Assembly (NCBI RefSeq): GCF_021347895.1
Contig: NC_067125.1
Location: 25,487,697-25,551,696, forward strand
DNA: 64,000 nt
Direction: 5' to 3'
From: Acanthochromis polyacanthus
Taxonomy: Eukaryota > Chordata > Actinopteri > Pomacentridae
A model generated the notes under the pieces. It was not told the origin of the DNA. It searched no databases and worked only from the letters and a program-made list of their open reading frames with translations. Positions within the stretch are counted from its first letter, which is position 1. Each line of letters opens with the position of its first letter. The translations under genes and the position numbers were made by a program. Below, one piece after another: positions 1-11,790 of this stretch.

Positions 1-140
1 TGAGTGCCGGGAGAAAACCCACGCATGCACAGGGAGAACATTCAAACTCCATGCAGAAAGATCCCAGGCCGGGATTTGAACCGGGGATCTTCTGGTTGCA
101 AGGCGAAAGTGCTAAAAACTACTCCACTGTGCAGCCCACT
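1..140 (-). repeat. tRNA-derived SINE-like fragment, cut by the window edge
   Basis: Read on the minus strand, this stretch starts with a tRNA-like head. A box A-like TGGGCTGCACAGTGGAGTAG lies near 120-140 and a box B-like GGTTCAAATCCC near 70-82. It continues into the GAACATTCAAACTCCATGCA block typical of a widespread fish repeat. The rest of the element lies outside the window. It is a retroposed copy, not a functional tRNA gene: the anticodon arm does not fold into a canonical cloverleaf. Confidence 0.6.
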
Positions 141-411
141 TTTCAATGTGTTTGTCATGTATTTGTGACCAAGTGGCTTGTTAGCAAAACAGTTAGCTTC
201 CAAGCTAAGTCTGTGAGGATAGGTCAGCTAGCTGATGCTTTAACGTACTTAAAAGTTGGAATATTTGACGTTGTTGGTGGAAGTTTGAGACACGACTGCT
301 TCCGTCTTGCAGTGTTAGTGCTGCAAAATCCGCCTCAAATTTGCATTGCGTAGGGTGTAAACAGAAAAGCAGAGAATCCTTGCATCTGTGAAACAGGAAT
401 TAGAGACTGTT
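141..411. other. No feature recognised
   Basis: AT-rich sequence with no coding signal or repeat I can name. Confidence 0.5.
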
Positions 412-1190
412 TTGTTTAAAAATGATATAAATGGAGATTCTGTGCATGCATAATTGTGCATTCTTGGACAGTTGCATCCATATTGTACTAATTTTGCAAT
501 TTTTTAGTGAGAGATTCTTATAAAAGTCACTGTAGGTCACCATGAAAGGCCACAGAGATACAAAACGGCATTGTGACCAAGTCTGAGTCCTATAAAATGA
601 AATTATTTGAATTTTTTTCCATGAGTTTTATTGTAATTTAGTAGCTAAATTGGTATACGCTGTGTGTTGATACTCTAGTTACTGTACATTTATGAATATT
701 TAGTGACAAATTATGTTTTTTTCCCCCATATATTCCTTTAACCGGTGCCACATTTGGGCAACTTCAGTACAATTTTATCTATAAAGTCAAGTATTTTTTT
801 AAAGATCTGTTTGATTTTATGATTTAACATGAATCATTTTGAAGCAAATCTCAGAAACTTTTGCTAAAGCCCATCTGTGACTGGAGCTGTTAACCCTTTT
901 TATTTAAAAATGATATAAACTGAGTTTTCTGTGCATGCATAGTTGTGCATTGTCACATAGTTTGCATCCACGTTTTACAATTTTTTGTAGTTTTTTAGTG
1001 ACAGATTCTTCTGAAAGTCACTGTAGATGACTATGAAAGCCCCCCAAAATACAAAAGTGTGATAAAATAAAATCATTTTGCAGTTTTTTTTAGTGATTTC
1101 ATCGTTAAATTAGCACCAGCCATGCGTTTATACTCCAGTTAATGTACATTTATGAATATTCAATGATGAATTATGGTTTTTCCCTCATTT
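412..1190. repeat. Two diverged copies of a ~490-bp repeat
   Basis: The block starting at AAAATGATATAAATGGAG (about 418) recurs from about 908, with the same order of landmarks: GTGCATGCATA, TTGTGCATT, TTTTTTAGTGA, AAAGTCACTGTAG and ACATTTATGAATATT. The copies are clearly diverged but collinear, which indicates an old tandem duplication. No coding potential is seen. Confidence 0.6.
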
Positions 1191-2319
1191 TTTTCCATGT
1201 AATTTCTTCAGCTGCTTAAGTCGAGTTTTAGTTATCTGGTTAACTGAGTGATTCCTTTTCACGCTGATTCCATCCCAGAAATGTGCAAAGAAAGAAGCTA
1301 ATCCCAGAAACTTCCAGTCAGTTCCTGTGTTTAGCTGGAGCTGTTGTGGTTATTTTATGAGAGCAGATCATTTTATTGTTGCATCCAGACTGTTATCGGC
1401 AACCGCTATCTGTTCTCTAAGAGTCTCACGTTTGGAAACTGGGTCAGTGGAGGGTTACAGATTACAGGCAAAAGGTCACATTGAAGTTTTTGCTTTTTTT
1501 ATTCTTGCTCTTTGTCGCTTAAATATTTCTCACTGCTACGCCGTTGCTCCTTGAAAGCTTTCTAGCCACAGCTTCGTTATCCGTTTTTCTCCTCTAATCT
1601 GCTTCATTTCATGGGAAGCCTGAGCTGAATGCGACCACTATCAGCTCGGCCTCCTGATTACCGAGGGGACGTATCGGAGTGACATTTTCTAGGCGGCCAG
1701 GTTAGTCATACCTGGTGTGTGTTTGTGTGTGTGTGTGACTGAGTCTTTGTAGCTGTGGAGACCGTATCAGGCGGCCGCTCGCCTATCTTATCAAGCCAAC
1801 TGCTCTGAAGGGACTATTGTGTATGCAAGGTGACGAAGGGCCTCGGTTTCACACTCATACTATGGAGCTATTACCATTTCTTTAAGGCGTGTGTGTGTTT
1901 GCGTGTGCTTTTTGTGGCTCTAGGGGTCCATATATCGATGCTGTACAATAAAAAAAGCGTAAAAAAGGCTCCGGTTGCTGCGGCGACGGTTGACACGATG
2001 CGTTCAGGAGCATCGTGATTCATTGATTGAAACTGAAGTTAAACATTGAGACTAAAGTGTTCATTGCTGCTCTCAAGGATCCTGGTAGTCCTGCCTGATG
2101 GGACAGATAAAGAAAAGCCAATCAGTAGGACTGGGTTGAGCAACTTTTAGCAGACAGACAGGTAGACAGGAGGCCTGCAGCAGGGAAAAGAGCTGGATTC
2201 CACCGAAGGACAGCTGAAGGATCCAAGATCAATACGTTACCGTTTTATTTTCCTACAAATGTACAACAAAGAGACCAGTAAAGGAAGGGACAGCTCATGT
2301 TTGAAGTGATAAATAGACC
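1191..2319. other. Intergenic sequence, (TG)n tract
   Basis: A short TG-rich tract lies at about 1714-1737, followed by a somewhat GC-richer stretch with a GCGGCCGC site near 1772. No open frame looks like a gene. Confidence 0.4.
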
Positions 2320-3500
2320 AAATTATGGAAATATCTAATTGCAGTTTGATTTTTTAAGTCAGATTTCAGTTCAGCATTCACTACATAACATCAAAATATG
2401 ACGGTCACCCAAGCAGGATGGCTTGAAATGTGCAAAACCACCCAAAAATGTGCAGCTTTTGTGATTTATTTCTTTGTTTTTAATCGCAATTTCAATTTAA
2501 AATTGATTAATTGTGCAGCCCTAATGCTCCTTTATCCTCGTGATATTACACAAAAACTGCTGTTTAGCAGCTCTTACTTTGAAATTAGGTCTTTTTAAAG
2601 CATCTTTTAAAGTCAGAATTAGGAAAATATCTAATTGCAATTTGCTTTGCTGTATGATTTTTCATGAAATAACATCAACTGTTTGACTGTCAAAGAAGCC
2701 AAGATGGCACTAAAAACCATTAGTATGACAGCTTTACACTCAAAATTGTGCAGCTTTTGTGATTCATTTCATTGTTTTGAATGACAATCTCAGTGTAATA
2801 ACCAGTATTTGTGCAGCCCCATGTGTTAATGTGTTCCTTACCCTTGTGATATTACACAAAAACTGCTGTTTAGAAGCTCTTACTTTGAAATATTTATCAT
2901 CTTTTAAAGTCAGAATTAGGAGAATTTGGAAAATATCTAATTACAATGGGATTTTTGATATGATTTTTCTAAAGTTAAGCTTCAGCTCATTCACAGCATG
3001 AGATAACATCAAAATGTGACGGTCACACAAGCATGATGGCATGAAATGTGCAAAATCACCCAAAGATTAGCAGCTTTTACGATTTCATTGTTTTGAATCA
3101 CAATTTCAATTTAAAATTGACTAATTGTGTCATCCTAGTGCACCTTACCCTTGCGATGTTACACAAAAACTGCTATTTAGATGCTTTTACTCTGAAATTT
3201 TAGCATCTTTAAAGTCAGAATTAGGAGAATTAGGAAAATTTCGAAGGGCAATTTGAAATCAGATATGCTTTTTCTAACGTCAAACTTCAGTATCAACCAC
3301 ATGAGATAACATCAAAAGAGAGAATTTCACACCAGCAAGATTGCATGAAGTGTGCAAAACCACCCAAAAATGTGCAGCTTTTACGAGTTATTTCATTGTT
3401 TCGAATGCAATTCAAATTTAACACCGACTAGCTGAGCAGCCTTAACACTCCTTATCCTCGTCATGTTACACAACGCACCCATTTAGATGCTCCTATTTTG
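2320..3500. repeat. Degenerate tandem repeat, ~300-bp unit, about four copies
   Basis: Landmarks recur in order at roughly 300-bp intervals. TTACACAAAAACTGCT occurs near 2545, 2852 and 3160, with a weaker form near 3470. GTCAGAATTAGG occurs near 2612, 2910 and 3212. Other shared pieces are TGTGCAGCTTTTGTGATT and ATAACATCAA. The copies are strongly diverged, and no frame stays open across units. Likely an old satellite-like or minisatellite array. Confidence 0.7.
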
Positions 3501-5009
3501 AAAAACTGACAAACTTCTTCTAGTTTCGGGCCACAGAAGGATCTGGTTGTTCAAGTGAAGCTGCATCAGAGGCTGTAAACTGAGGAGTAAAGCGTTCTGC
3601 TGCTTCTGTCCCTCCCTGTTCCTCCCTGTTTTTGTTTTGTTGACCGGCTGATAGTTTTATTAGCGCCGGGTCAGAGGCAGGTCAGTAGTTTCTGGACCGG
3701 TCCGGCTCTCGCTCTGCTTTGAGGCTCTCAGTGTGATCCGTTGGTGTTTAGTCTAGCAGTCCGACATGTCGCACACCACAGTCATTTGGTCAAGAGCTGT
3801 TTCAACAAGACGCTGCTATTCCTGCAGCACCGACCCGCCAGCCAGCTGATTGATTGAGCTGGTTCCGAGAACACTGAGGGATCTGGACAAATATATATTC
3901 AATCAACCCACTGTTAGAAATGCTTATGCACAAAATAAATCTAGAACTAAGTATTGCATTCACAGAGATTCTTAAAGCGCTTTATGTAGTTTCTTGAAAG
4001 CCTGACAGATTTTAATGACTCGTCACTGTCTGATTCCTGCATGAACGGTAAAAAAGAAAAACAAAAGTACTATTTGTCCCCACATTTTTTGCCTTTTTAA
4101 TAAGAAAAAATGAAACATGAATCATTTTAATCACGTTTAAACCGACAGAAACGACAACAACAACAACAAAAAACAATATATTATATCAGCACACTTTCAA
4201 AATTTGAAAGAGAAACGTAGCTTAAATAAGAAGGCCGTTTTTAAAAATCTAAATGTTCCACAACATGTGACCTGAAACTTCTGCGTCCTCTGCGGTTTGC
4301 TCGGAGGAATCCTTCAACAGATCGATATATTGATCTCTGATCAGATCAGCAGTCGTTTGAAGAGAAGGCACTTTTTTTTCTTTTTTTTTCTCCGAGGGTC
4401 ATCTGACACCCTTTGACATCGTTACGCTGATCCCCATTGAGCCGATGCATTGACAGTGTAAAGGAGGGCGTTCCGAAGTATTGTTGTAACACACTCACAC
4501 ACACAAACACACACACTATCAGCCCACCTCAGCTCCATAGTGCAAAGTACTGTATGTAAATCCTCCCATAGTGCATCACTCCTCCTGCCTCTGTTTTAGT
4601 AACTGACTGCATGCACCTCACCAGCTGCTAGCGCCTGTAAAAATACATCCACTTTAAACGCTTTCATGTAGGAAATAAAATAGTTTGAGCTGTGAGAAAC
4701 ACATCAGAACTCTCATCTCTCTTTCTTTTTTTTATACCACAGTTGCTTTCGTCTTTTATCTCTACTTTTTTTTAATCTTCATATCAACCAAACTTCATGA
4801 GCTTCTGATCAGATGGAACATAATGAGACAAATGCTGTAACACACACACAAAAAAACAGAACACATGAATTTTAACTGTCTCCCTCTGCAGTAACACCTG
4901 CCCAAAGCAGTAACCTGAAACTTCTCGGTTTAAAAAGAAAAAGAAAGAAGAAAAGCCTCACATTTGGGTTGTAACTGGTCGACAGAGCGCTATACGAGAT
5001 ATATTAAAA
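3501..5009. other. Intergenic sequence downstream of foxa3
   Basis: No gene or recognised repeat. A homopolymer-rich stretch lies near 4370-4390, and an AC-rich patch lies near 4490-4515. Parts may be distal foxa3 3' UTR, but nothing in the sequence decides this. Confidence 0.35.
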
Positions 5010-5015
5010 TTTATT
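5010..5015 (-). terminator. Candidate polyadenylation signal of foxa3
   Basis: AATAAA on the minus strand, about 340 bases past the foxa3 stop codon. A poly-C tract (plus strand, about 5046-5062) sits between stop and signal and would be a poly-G run in the transcript. Further minus-strand signals could be used downstream, so this is the first candidate only. Confidence 0.4.
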
Positions 5016-5355
5016 CCCTTCATAAATAAATGCAAATATCCTTTCCCCCCCCCCCCCCCCCTCCTCAACATTGCCTCTATTTACATTTTATACAAAGCTC
5101 TTTTTGGGATCTGACTTACGAATCGCTTTTTTTTTCTCTCCTCCATGTAACCAGCCAGTCTCCTTGTTTGGAAAAGAAAAATGTTCTTTGGTCCCTCAAA
5201 CACGGCGGCCATTTTAGATGTGAGTCTCTGTCAAGGCCACTGGACGTGAGCCAGAGAGGGAAAGAAAGAGGAAGATAGCGAGAGGTCAGGTGTCCATTTT
5301 AGAAACAGAAGTCTCCATCTTGGTTCACCTCAGCGGACGGGTGCCAGCGTCCACA

Positions 5356-8072
5356 TTAGGAGGCGTTGAGCACTGAGCGGCTGTACAGAGTTTGGTAGTA
5401 AGCACCGGAGTCCATGGCGGCCGGACCCGGGCTGTCGTAGATCTGCTTGGCTCCCACCGGAGAGCCGCTGGTGTAGCTGTTGTAGGCCATGACCTGGTCC
5501 TGGTAGGACTTGAGGTCCATCTTCTGCTCGTTGGACATGAGGTTGGTGATGGAGAACGGGTGGTTGAAGTTGTAGTGGGGATCCAGCGACTTGAGGGCGT
5601 CGCTCTGTAGGTCCATGTGCTGCTGCATGGTGCTGGGCAGGAGGTGGGAGCTACTGGCGAGAGACTGGGAGTGGAGCAGCGGGTTGGACACCGAGGAGGC
5701 GCCGGAGAGGGACAAGGAGGATGGAGGGATGGAGGAGGAGGTGGAGGAGGATGGAGGAAGGGAGACGGGTGGGCTGTGGAGGTGTGAGGAGCTCAGAGAA
5801 GGGCAGTCTAAAGGAACCAGGGTGTTTCTGGGGTGAGGCTGGTCGTCCGAGGAGCCCGGGTGGGAGTTGTCTGAGTGGGCCGAGTCGGCTCCCTCCGATC
5901 CCCCTGTGGGGCTCCGGTCCTCCACCAGGTGCTCGCTGTGGCCCCCTTTTCCAGAACTCCCCTCCTGGCTCTTGCCAGCCTTCTTCGCCATCTTGTCCTC
6001 GATCTTGAAGCGTTTCTGGCGCCGCAGGTAGCAGCCGTTCTCGAACATGTTGCCCGACTGCGGGTGCAGTGTCCAGTAGGAGCCTTTGCCCGGTTTGTCC
6101 GGTGAGCGGGCCACCTTCACGAAGCAGTCGTTGAAGGACAGCGAGTGGCGGATGGAGTTCTGCCAGCGCTGCTGGTTCTCGCGGTAGTAGGGGAACAGGT
6201 CCATGATCCACTGGTAGATCTCGTTCAGGGTGAGCATCTTGCTGCCGCTCTGCTGGATCGCCATGGTGATGAGGGAGATGTAGGAGTACGGCGGCTTGGC
6301 GTGGGTCAGGGAGCGGCGGTAGGGTTTGGGAGGCATCTCCTTGGGGCCGGCCCGGTTCAGGGTGGCGCTGGGGGCGTACCCCAGCTGGCCCATGGACTGG
6401 CCCATGTTCTGGTAGTGGGACAAAGAGCCCAGAGGGCCCGGAGCAGCAGAGCCCAGCTGGGTTAGAGAGCCGGAGCTGAGGGATGAGGCCACCGGGGAGA
6501 GGGACATGTGGCCCGGCCCGGGGCCCATGGAGGCCAACGGGGAGCTGCTGAGGCTGGAGCTGGGATAGGCCATGTTCATACCCGCTGGGGAGGCGGTGGC
6601 CGGGTTCAGGTTGATGTAGCTGTTGATGGTTCCCATAGAGCCCATAGAGCCCAGACCAGAGTTCATGGTGCTGGGAGAGGAATACATCTGGAGGAGGAAC
6701 AGGACAACATCTGGTTAGTCAACAAAGAAACATCATGTTGAAGGTTTAAACCAACAGAACTAAAAATCCAGTCAGCTCATTTATTTTAACGTTTTGAACA
6801 CAAATAACATACATTTCTGCTTCAATTAGTGAAGGAAATTTACATTTCTTGAGCAGGAATGACTGGGAAACGTGCAGGGAAAACAGTTTGAGTCTCCATT
6901 TAAAAAGCGCCTCCTTATCAATGCACAATGAAGCTCTCAGTGTGCGGGCAGAAGTCGTGGATTTCACACGGCGATGTTAACCTGAAAATGCGTAAAAAGC
7001 GCGTCACGGTGCCTCTCAGTCAGACGGCCTCCTCCTCTGCTGCCATGGAAAAACAACCGTTGTTCTCTATTTCAGTTAAGACTCAATAAGTTTACAGTTT
7101 CTATTCGAATTATTACGTTTGTAAAACTACTAAAAAAAGTATTTAGCGAATCCTAGAAGCCTGTTTGGTATTTTAGGTGAAGGAAACTAAATCTGCAGAG
7201 GTTAAAAGCTATCTGAGGCCTCTGACTGATTGTTGGTTAAATATTATCAGACTCTCCGTAATTTCATCAGGTCGAGTTGAGGTGAGAATTGAAGCTGCTG
7301 ATAGGATTAGGTCTAATTGAATTAGTGGGAATAAAGTCCTGTTTCTTTTACACCTCAGTCTTCTCAACATTTGAGCGGCTGCAGAGACACAAAAGAAGAA
7401 GAGGAAGGCCTCTGGATGAGCACAGCTCTTCTTCTCTTTAAAAAGAAAAGAATCCTTGTAATTATTAGATTAAAAATATTCAGAATCATGTCTGAAAATC
7501 CAGCCAAATATGTACAATCGAAGTAATCATTATTCGCATTAAAATATCCTACATGTTGCCTCCTTTTTCTTTCTTATTTTTGGATATAATTTCTAATCCA
7601 TAATATAAGTAATAAGACTTGAACAGAAGTATATTTAAATTTAAAAAAGATAATTTTGCACTTTTTTTTGTGGAGATTTTCGCCCTGTGGAGTCCCCCCC
7701 CCCGGAGTAACTCCGTTAGTCGTAGCTGTTTTAATTCTTCCTATAATATTTCCAAATAATCTTCAGGTCATAATGTAAACTGTCTTTCGATTATAATAAC
7801 TTTTAATAATTCTTTATTGGATTACAGCTGTTTATGGTTCATATTCTTGCCGATAAAAGTGCGCAAATGCATTTAATCTTCTCTCATCATCTGCTCTAAC
7901 AAACCCCGAAACATATCCACAGTTGAAACATTAAGAAAATAAAAAACAGTGGATTCTATCTAATTTCTAGCTTGTTGCTGTTATTTTTCCGTGTCTTTAC
8001 CTCGCTGGCCTCGCTGTAGAAAGTATTCCACTCTGGTATATCATGGGCTTCCATCTTCACAGAACTCAACAT
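5356..8072 (-). CDS. foxa3: Forkhead box protein A3 (HNF-3 gamma), two coding exons
   Basis: The product is a nuclear pioneer transcription factor of endoderm and liver. Coding exon 1 is 8072-8001 and exon 2 is 6687-5356; a phase-0 intron (8000-6688, donor GAG/GTAAAG, acceptor CTCCAG) separates them, giving 467 aa. Exon 1 gives [15 protein letters not shown], the conserved FOXA N-terminal transactivation motif. The forkhead domain is at about residues 154-252 ([15 protein letters not shown] through [11 protein letters not shown]), with the recognition helix [13 protein letters not shown]. The C-terminus keeps [14 protein letters not shown] and ends [14 protein letters not shown]3 is chosen over FOXA1 or FOXA2 from the exon 1 wording, the [12 protein letters not shown] lead-in, the SRxLNAS ending and the irf2bp1/polr1g neighbours. 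The linker after the forkhead is Ser-rich and longer than in human FOXA3. No damage is seen. Paralog assignment is good but not phylogenetically tested. Confidence 0.93.
8001..8072 (-). CDS. foxa3: foxa3 coding exon 1 (24 codons)
   Basis: This exon is too short to stand out as an open frame. It is recognised from its translation, which begins [11 protein letters not shown] and ends YSEASE, followed directly by GTAAAGAC as donor. The frame joins exon 2 at its first ATG (MYSSPSTM) without a shift. The start is the first ATG in this conserved FOXA N-terminus; a second in-frame Met (VKMEAH) lies six codons on. Confidence 0.9.
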
Positions 8073-8494
8073 CCCCAACACGCGTCTCTGGAGAAGAAGG
8101 ATTTATCTCTGGCCGGATTTTTTGTGTGTGTCTTTAAAAGAATATCGAAAATAAAAAATAAAATCCTCCGTAAGGTAGTATGTGTAGTCTTCTGGGGGAA
8201 GAATCCAAACAGAACGTTGTCTCCTCTTATTGCCGGGAAAGATGTGAGAAAATATTTCGAGTAAAAAAAAAAAAGCGTAATAAAGTCAGACAGTGATGTG
8301 GCGCTGCGCTCCAGGGAAAAGTTCAGCAGTCACTATTTCTTTTTTATCAGTCATCCATTGTTTTGTTGCTTTAATCAAAGCTTCCTCTTCTTCTTCTTCT
8401 CGTGGCCCGTTTTTTTTTAATTGTTATTTATTTATTTTATTTTCTGTCCAGCGGGGCCTTTCTGGAAGCAGCAGTCGTGAAGGTGTTGCGCGCA

Positions 8495-8640
8495 AACACA
8501 GAAGTAGAAACCTGGACGTCGTGTTCTTATACGGTGCTGTTGGGTCCCGCCCCCGCTGCTCACATTTGAATACCGCGTTCAGCTCCAGGGCCCCGCAAAA
8601 AGGCCGATGTGGCCCCCTGGCGTGCTGTGTATTGGCCCGG
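8495..8640 (-). promoter_or_regulatory. Candidate foxa3 core promoter (TATA-like box plus CCAAT box)
   Basis: On the minus strand, GTATAAGAA (8532-8524) is a TATA-like box. CCAAT (8635-8631) sits about 100 bases further upstream in a GC-rich stretch. A start near 8495 would give a 5' UTR of about 420 bases before the ATG at 8072. This is inferred from motif spacing only. Confidence 0.45.
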
Positions 8641-9102
8641 CGGCTGCACCAGGGCCACCCGGGCGACTGTCCCACAGAAACAAAGCAGAACGGATCAACA
8701 CACACAGTGAGAAACATAGCAGTGAAGTAGAGGAGGTGGGGTTTTTAATATGATAAAAGGTTCATTATCAAACAGGTTTCTAATCTGCAGCCGGAATTCT
8801 AAATGTTTCTTCTATAAAACCATTTTTTTTGTCATTAAACCTGATTTTTGCAGTTTATTTTGGTAATAAATCGCAGTAAATACATGTTACACAAACAAAA
8901 AAAGCATTAGATTTCATTTAGAGCAAAATAATATAATTTGGATGACTTTAACTGGGGTAGGGAGGTCGTTTTTTGGCGTGCGTGGGGGTCGTGAAAGCCG
9001 TTAATTCCCTCGGCTGTCACCTCTCAGGGGCTCTGAAGCTTTTAACACATTCTCCAAGGATTTCATTTTAGCAACTGACAAACCTTTTTTTTTTAGATCA
9101 TC

Positions 9103-9179
9103 TGTCCTGATAGTCAAATATTTTCACCGCGGTTATGTAAAAATCACGACTGTTAGGCAAATATTTGACTATCAGGACA
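9103..9179. repeat. Perfect 21-bp inverted repeat (hairpin) upstream of foxa3
   Basis: The arm 9103-9123 (TGTCCTGATAGTCAAATATT plus one T) is exactly reverse-complementary to 9159-9179, with a 35-base spacer. No target-site duplication is obvious. It may be a tiny MITE-like remnant or a cruciform-forming site. Confidence 0.75.
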
Positions 9180-11280
9180 TCAGAGGTCCTAATCGGTAAC
9201 ATCATAGAAAGCAAAACCCTCCTCAAGTTCCCACGGACTCACAGAAAGCTCCTTCCCAGGGCGAGTAAAACAGAACTTTACCCTACTAGCAGGTAAGGTT
9301 AGGCCAATTACAACTTCAAGGCCCCAGTTAATAGGGTGCGTAAAAGTCGTGCGTAAATTGTGCGTAAAAGTCAGATCTTTCAGCGTAGTTGCATTGAAAC
9401 AGCTGGATCCTCTGCGCGCTGAATGTGACAGACCTCCTCTCCGTGGGAACTTGTTGGAGAACTTCTCTTTTCTCCGGCCACAGAGCAAAACAATAAATAA
9501 TGTAATCCCGGCGTCATGCATAAGGTCGGACTCCTGCGTGGCGGAATACACATCGGACCTCGGTGCAGACGGAGGCCTGTGAATGTCAATGCCTCTGACT
9601 AATGGCCAGTCAATGGAGATGTAATTGATGCGCAGGCGGGAGGTCGACGCGATTAGTCTGTGAGAAAAGATCCCGAGGAAATAACAGGAAGGATGCAGCT
9701 GCACCAAAACCGGCAAAAGATTCGATTCAGCTTCAGAAAGTTTTGTAGAAAACATATCCAAAATTCCTGATGTGACTATTTATGATGACTCTCTGAAGGC
9801 CTCGCTGCCTTCATGAAACAGGAAATTTTCTCTGCATGTCTGTCGCCGTGCACGTCTCCACCTGTGGCGATTATCACCTGTTTGCAAACCGCTGTCAAAT
9901 CGATTAACACGTGGAATGAGCTGACACCTCCGCGTCTGTAATGATGTAATTAAGCATGAAAGAGATGAGTTTTTACATCTGGACGGTCATGTAGATGTGG
10001 AGAAGAAAGGTTAGTTATCTTAGGCCTCTGATGGAATAGGAAAAAAACGTAAAAATGCAACCAAATGCTGGATAAATGAGCCCGGAGTGCAGTTTTACGC
10101 GTTAATCTGGTGTGTACATTTTTTAAAATGAGGTGGAAACAGTCAGTTATGAAGCGTTTTCCACAGTAACAACATAAACAGGACGGCCTGTCTCCTCCAG
10201 CAGGATGCATTTTGCTCTTGTTTATCTACATAGGTTGTAAATACGGAACATTACAAGGAACCAAAACAAATCTTCTTCAGATGACAGAAAATCTGCGGAT
10301 AAACAGACTGATTGTGATGCTAGAAGCACAAAAGCCCATCCATTTAGGCCGAAAATGCGTAAAATTGCACTTCAGTAGTGCTTCTTTGCCCTGTTGCCTC
10401 TCAGTCCCTATACCGAGGACAAAAATGTCCTAAAATGACCCTGTTTGATTCATCTGACGCCTCCACACACTTGCTGCTGGATCAGTTTCTGTATCTGTGC
10501 CATTGCGCAGCGCTCTTAATCAACATCCTCCATCAGTGGAACCTCTCAGATCCCCCCTTTTTTTCCTCCCCTCTCCATCTCTTTCTCTCTCCGCGGGCTG
10601 TTTTTCATGCCAATGGAGCCTCCACCGTTCATTAACACCTCTATAATTGGCTTAACAATGGCGGTAATGAGCTGACACTAATGGAGGAAACGACAGATCG
10701 GCCTGCCGGGAGCGCGACGGCCGGACGGTGCGCAGGAATAATTACCCGGCCTCTGATACCCTCCTCCTCTGTCTAGGGGGGCTTAAAGCTGAAATTAAAG
10801 TCCAAAACAGGAGAAAAATGAATGTAAATGCAGCTGCTGAGGCTTTACCTGCGTGGCTGAACTGGTTGATTTGGGAAAACTGGATTTTTTCAAGCAAAAG
10901 CTGAATAAAAGAGCATCAATTTAGAAAAGATGTAAAACTTATGGGCTCCATGGACATGAAATACATCCGACAAAGGATCATACAAACTTATCCCTGCAGG
11001 GTTTCTTTCTTGAGGCACTCTGAAGTCAACAGCGTCACCTTGTGGCCTCAAGAATCTATGAGGCGAACCTGCAGCACCTGCCTTTGTTTTTTCTGGCACC
11101 CTGTGTGGCTTTTAGTATTATTATTTGCAGTAATTTCTGCATTTTCTGCATCGGTTTATGCTGGAAATCTTTTTTCTTTTTGTGCAGGAAAACACAAAAT
11201 TCAGGCACAACGAGTAAATAAAGTATAAGTAAAAGTACTTTGCTTCTTCTCCCCCGGAAACAGTCATTAAAAACTTTGAG
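9180..11280. other. foxa3 upstream region, possible regulatory sequence
   Basis: The stretch has no gene I recognise. Some parts are of moderate GC content and look unique, notably 9230-9720, 9890-9955 and 10620-10790. The last of these has AT-rich homeobox-type cores (TAATTGG, TAATTACC) next to CG-rich sequence, and would fit a conserved non-coding element. A 190-codon minus-strand frame (9761-9189) resembles no family I know. Confidence 0.3.
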
Positions 11281-11439
11281 ACCATATTTTTCCAACATAG
11301 TTTTTATTTTGAAGCCCGAAACTGGATTTTCTTCATATGAATCATTTGTTTAGCATATTGGCATACAGAAACAAAAACCTAAAGTTTCAAGAATGATTTC
11401 AAAATAAAGAATTTCACAAAAGAAAACAGCACCTGCCAA

Positions 11440-11790
11440 ACACAAAGTCACAACAGTCAATACCGAGTATGGCCTCCATTTGCTTCCATGCAGGCAGCAA
11501 TCCGTCGGCGCATGCTTTGGACCAGGCTTCTCATTGTGGGTTGGGAACAGCCCATACGCCTGGATACATCACTGTAGCTCAAACCGGCCTCCACCATACC
11601 CAGTGCCCGGAGACGACGTTCATGTGATAGACGCGGCATGATGCTGTTCACTGGACTAACAATGGTGGCCTTTTTTGGGCCTTTATATAGGCCTTCAAAA
11701 CCCATTCTCAAATTGTGCAGATACTCACTGAGCATTGCTTGGTGTGTATTTGGTTCACTTTTGCAAAGTGATCAACCCATGTGCAGTGAA
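11440..11790 (-). mobile_element. Internally deleted Tc1-like transposon
   Basis: A minus-strand frame with ATG at 11639 and stop at 11457 encodes 60 residues. The first part is a Tc1-family N-terminal helix-turn-helix (MPRLSHERRLRALGMVEAGL, then SRRMGCSQPT). It is joined directly to the very C-terminus of such a transposase (SMRRRIAACMEANGGHTRY). The whole DDE catalytic region, about 250 residues in a full-length protein, is missing. The frame stays open across the junction and also upstream to another ATG at 11735. Outer ends are approximate because I could not fix the terminal repeats. Confidence 0.75.

Noticed and set aside
5651..6211. 186-codon minus-strand frame over foxa3
   Set aside because: Out-of-frame shadow of the forkhead coding exon.
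9189..9761. 190-codon minus-strand frame upstream of foxa3
   Set aside because: No recognisable domain, mixed composition, no splice context; most likely chance in a moderate-GC stretch.
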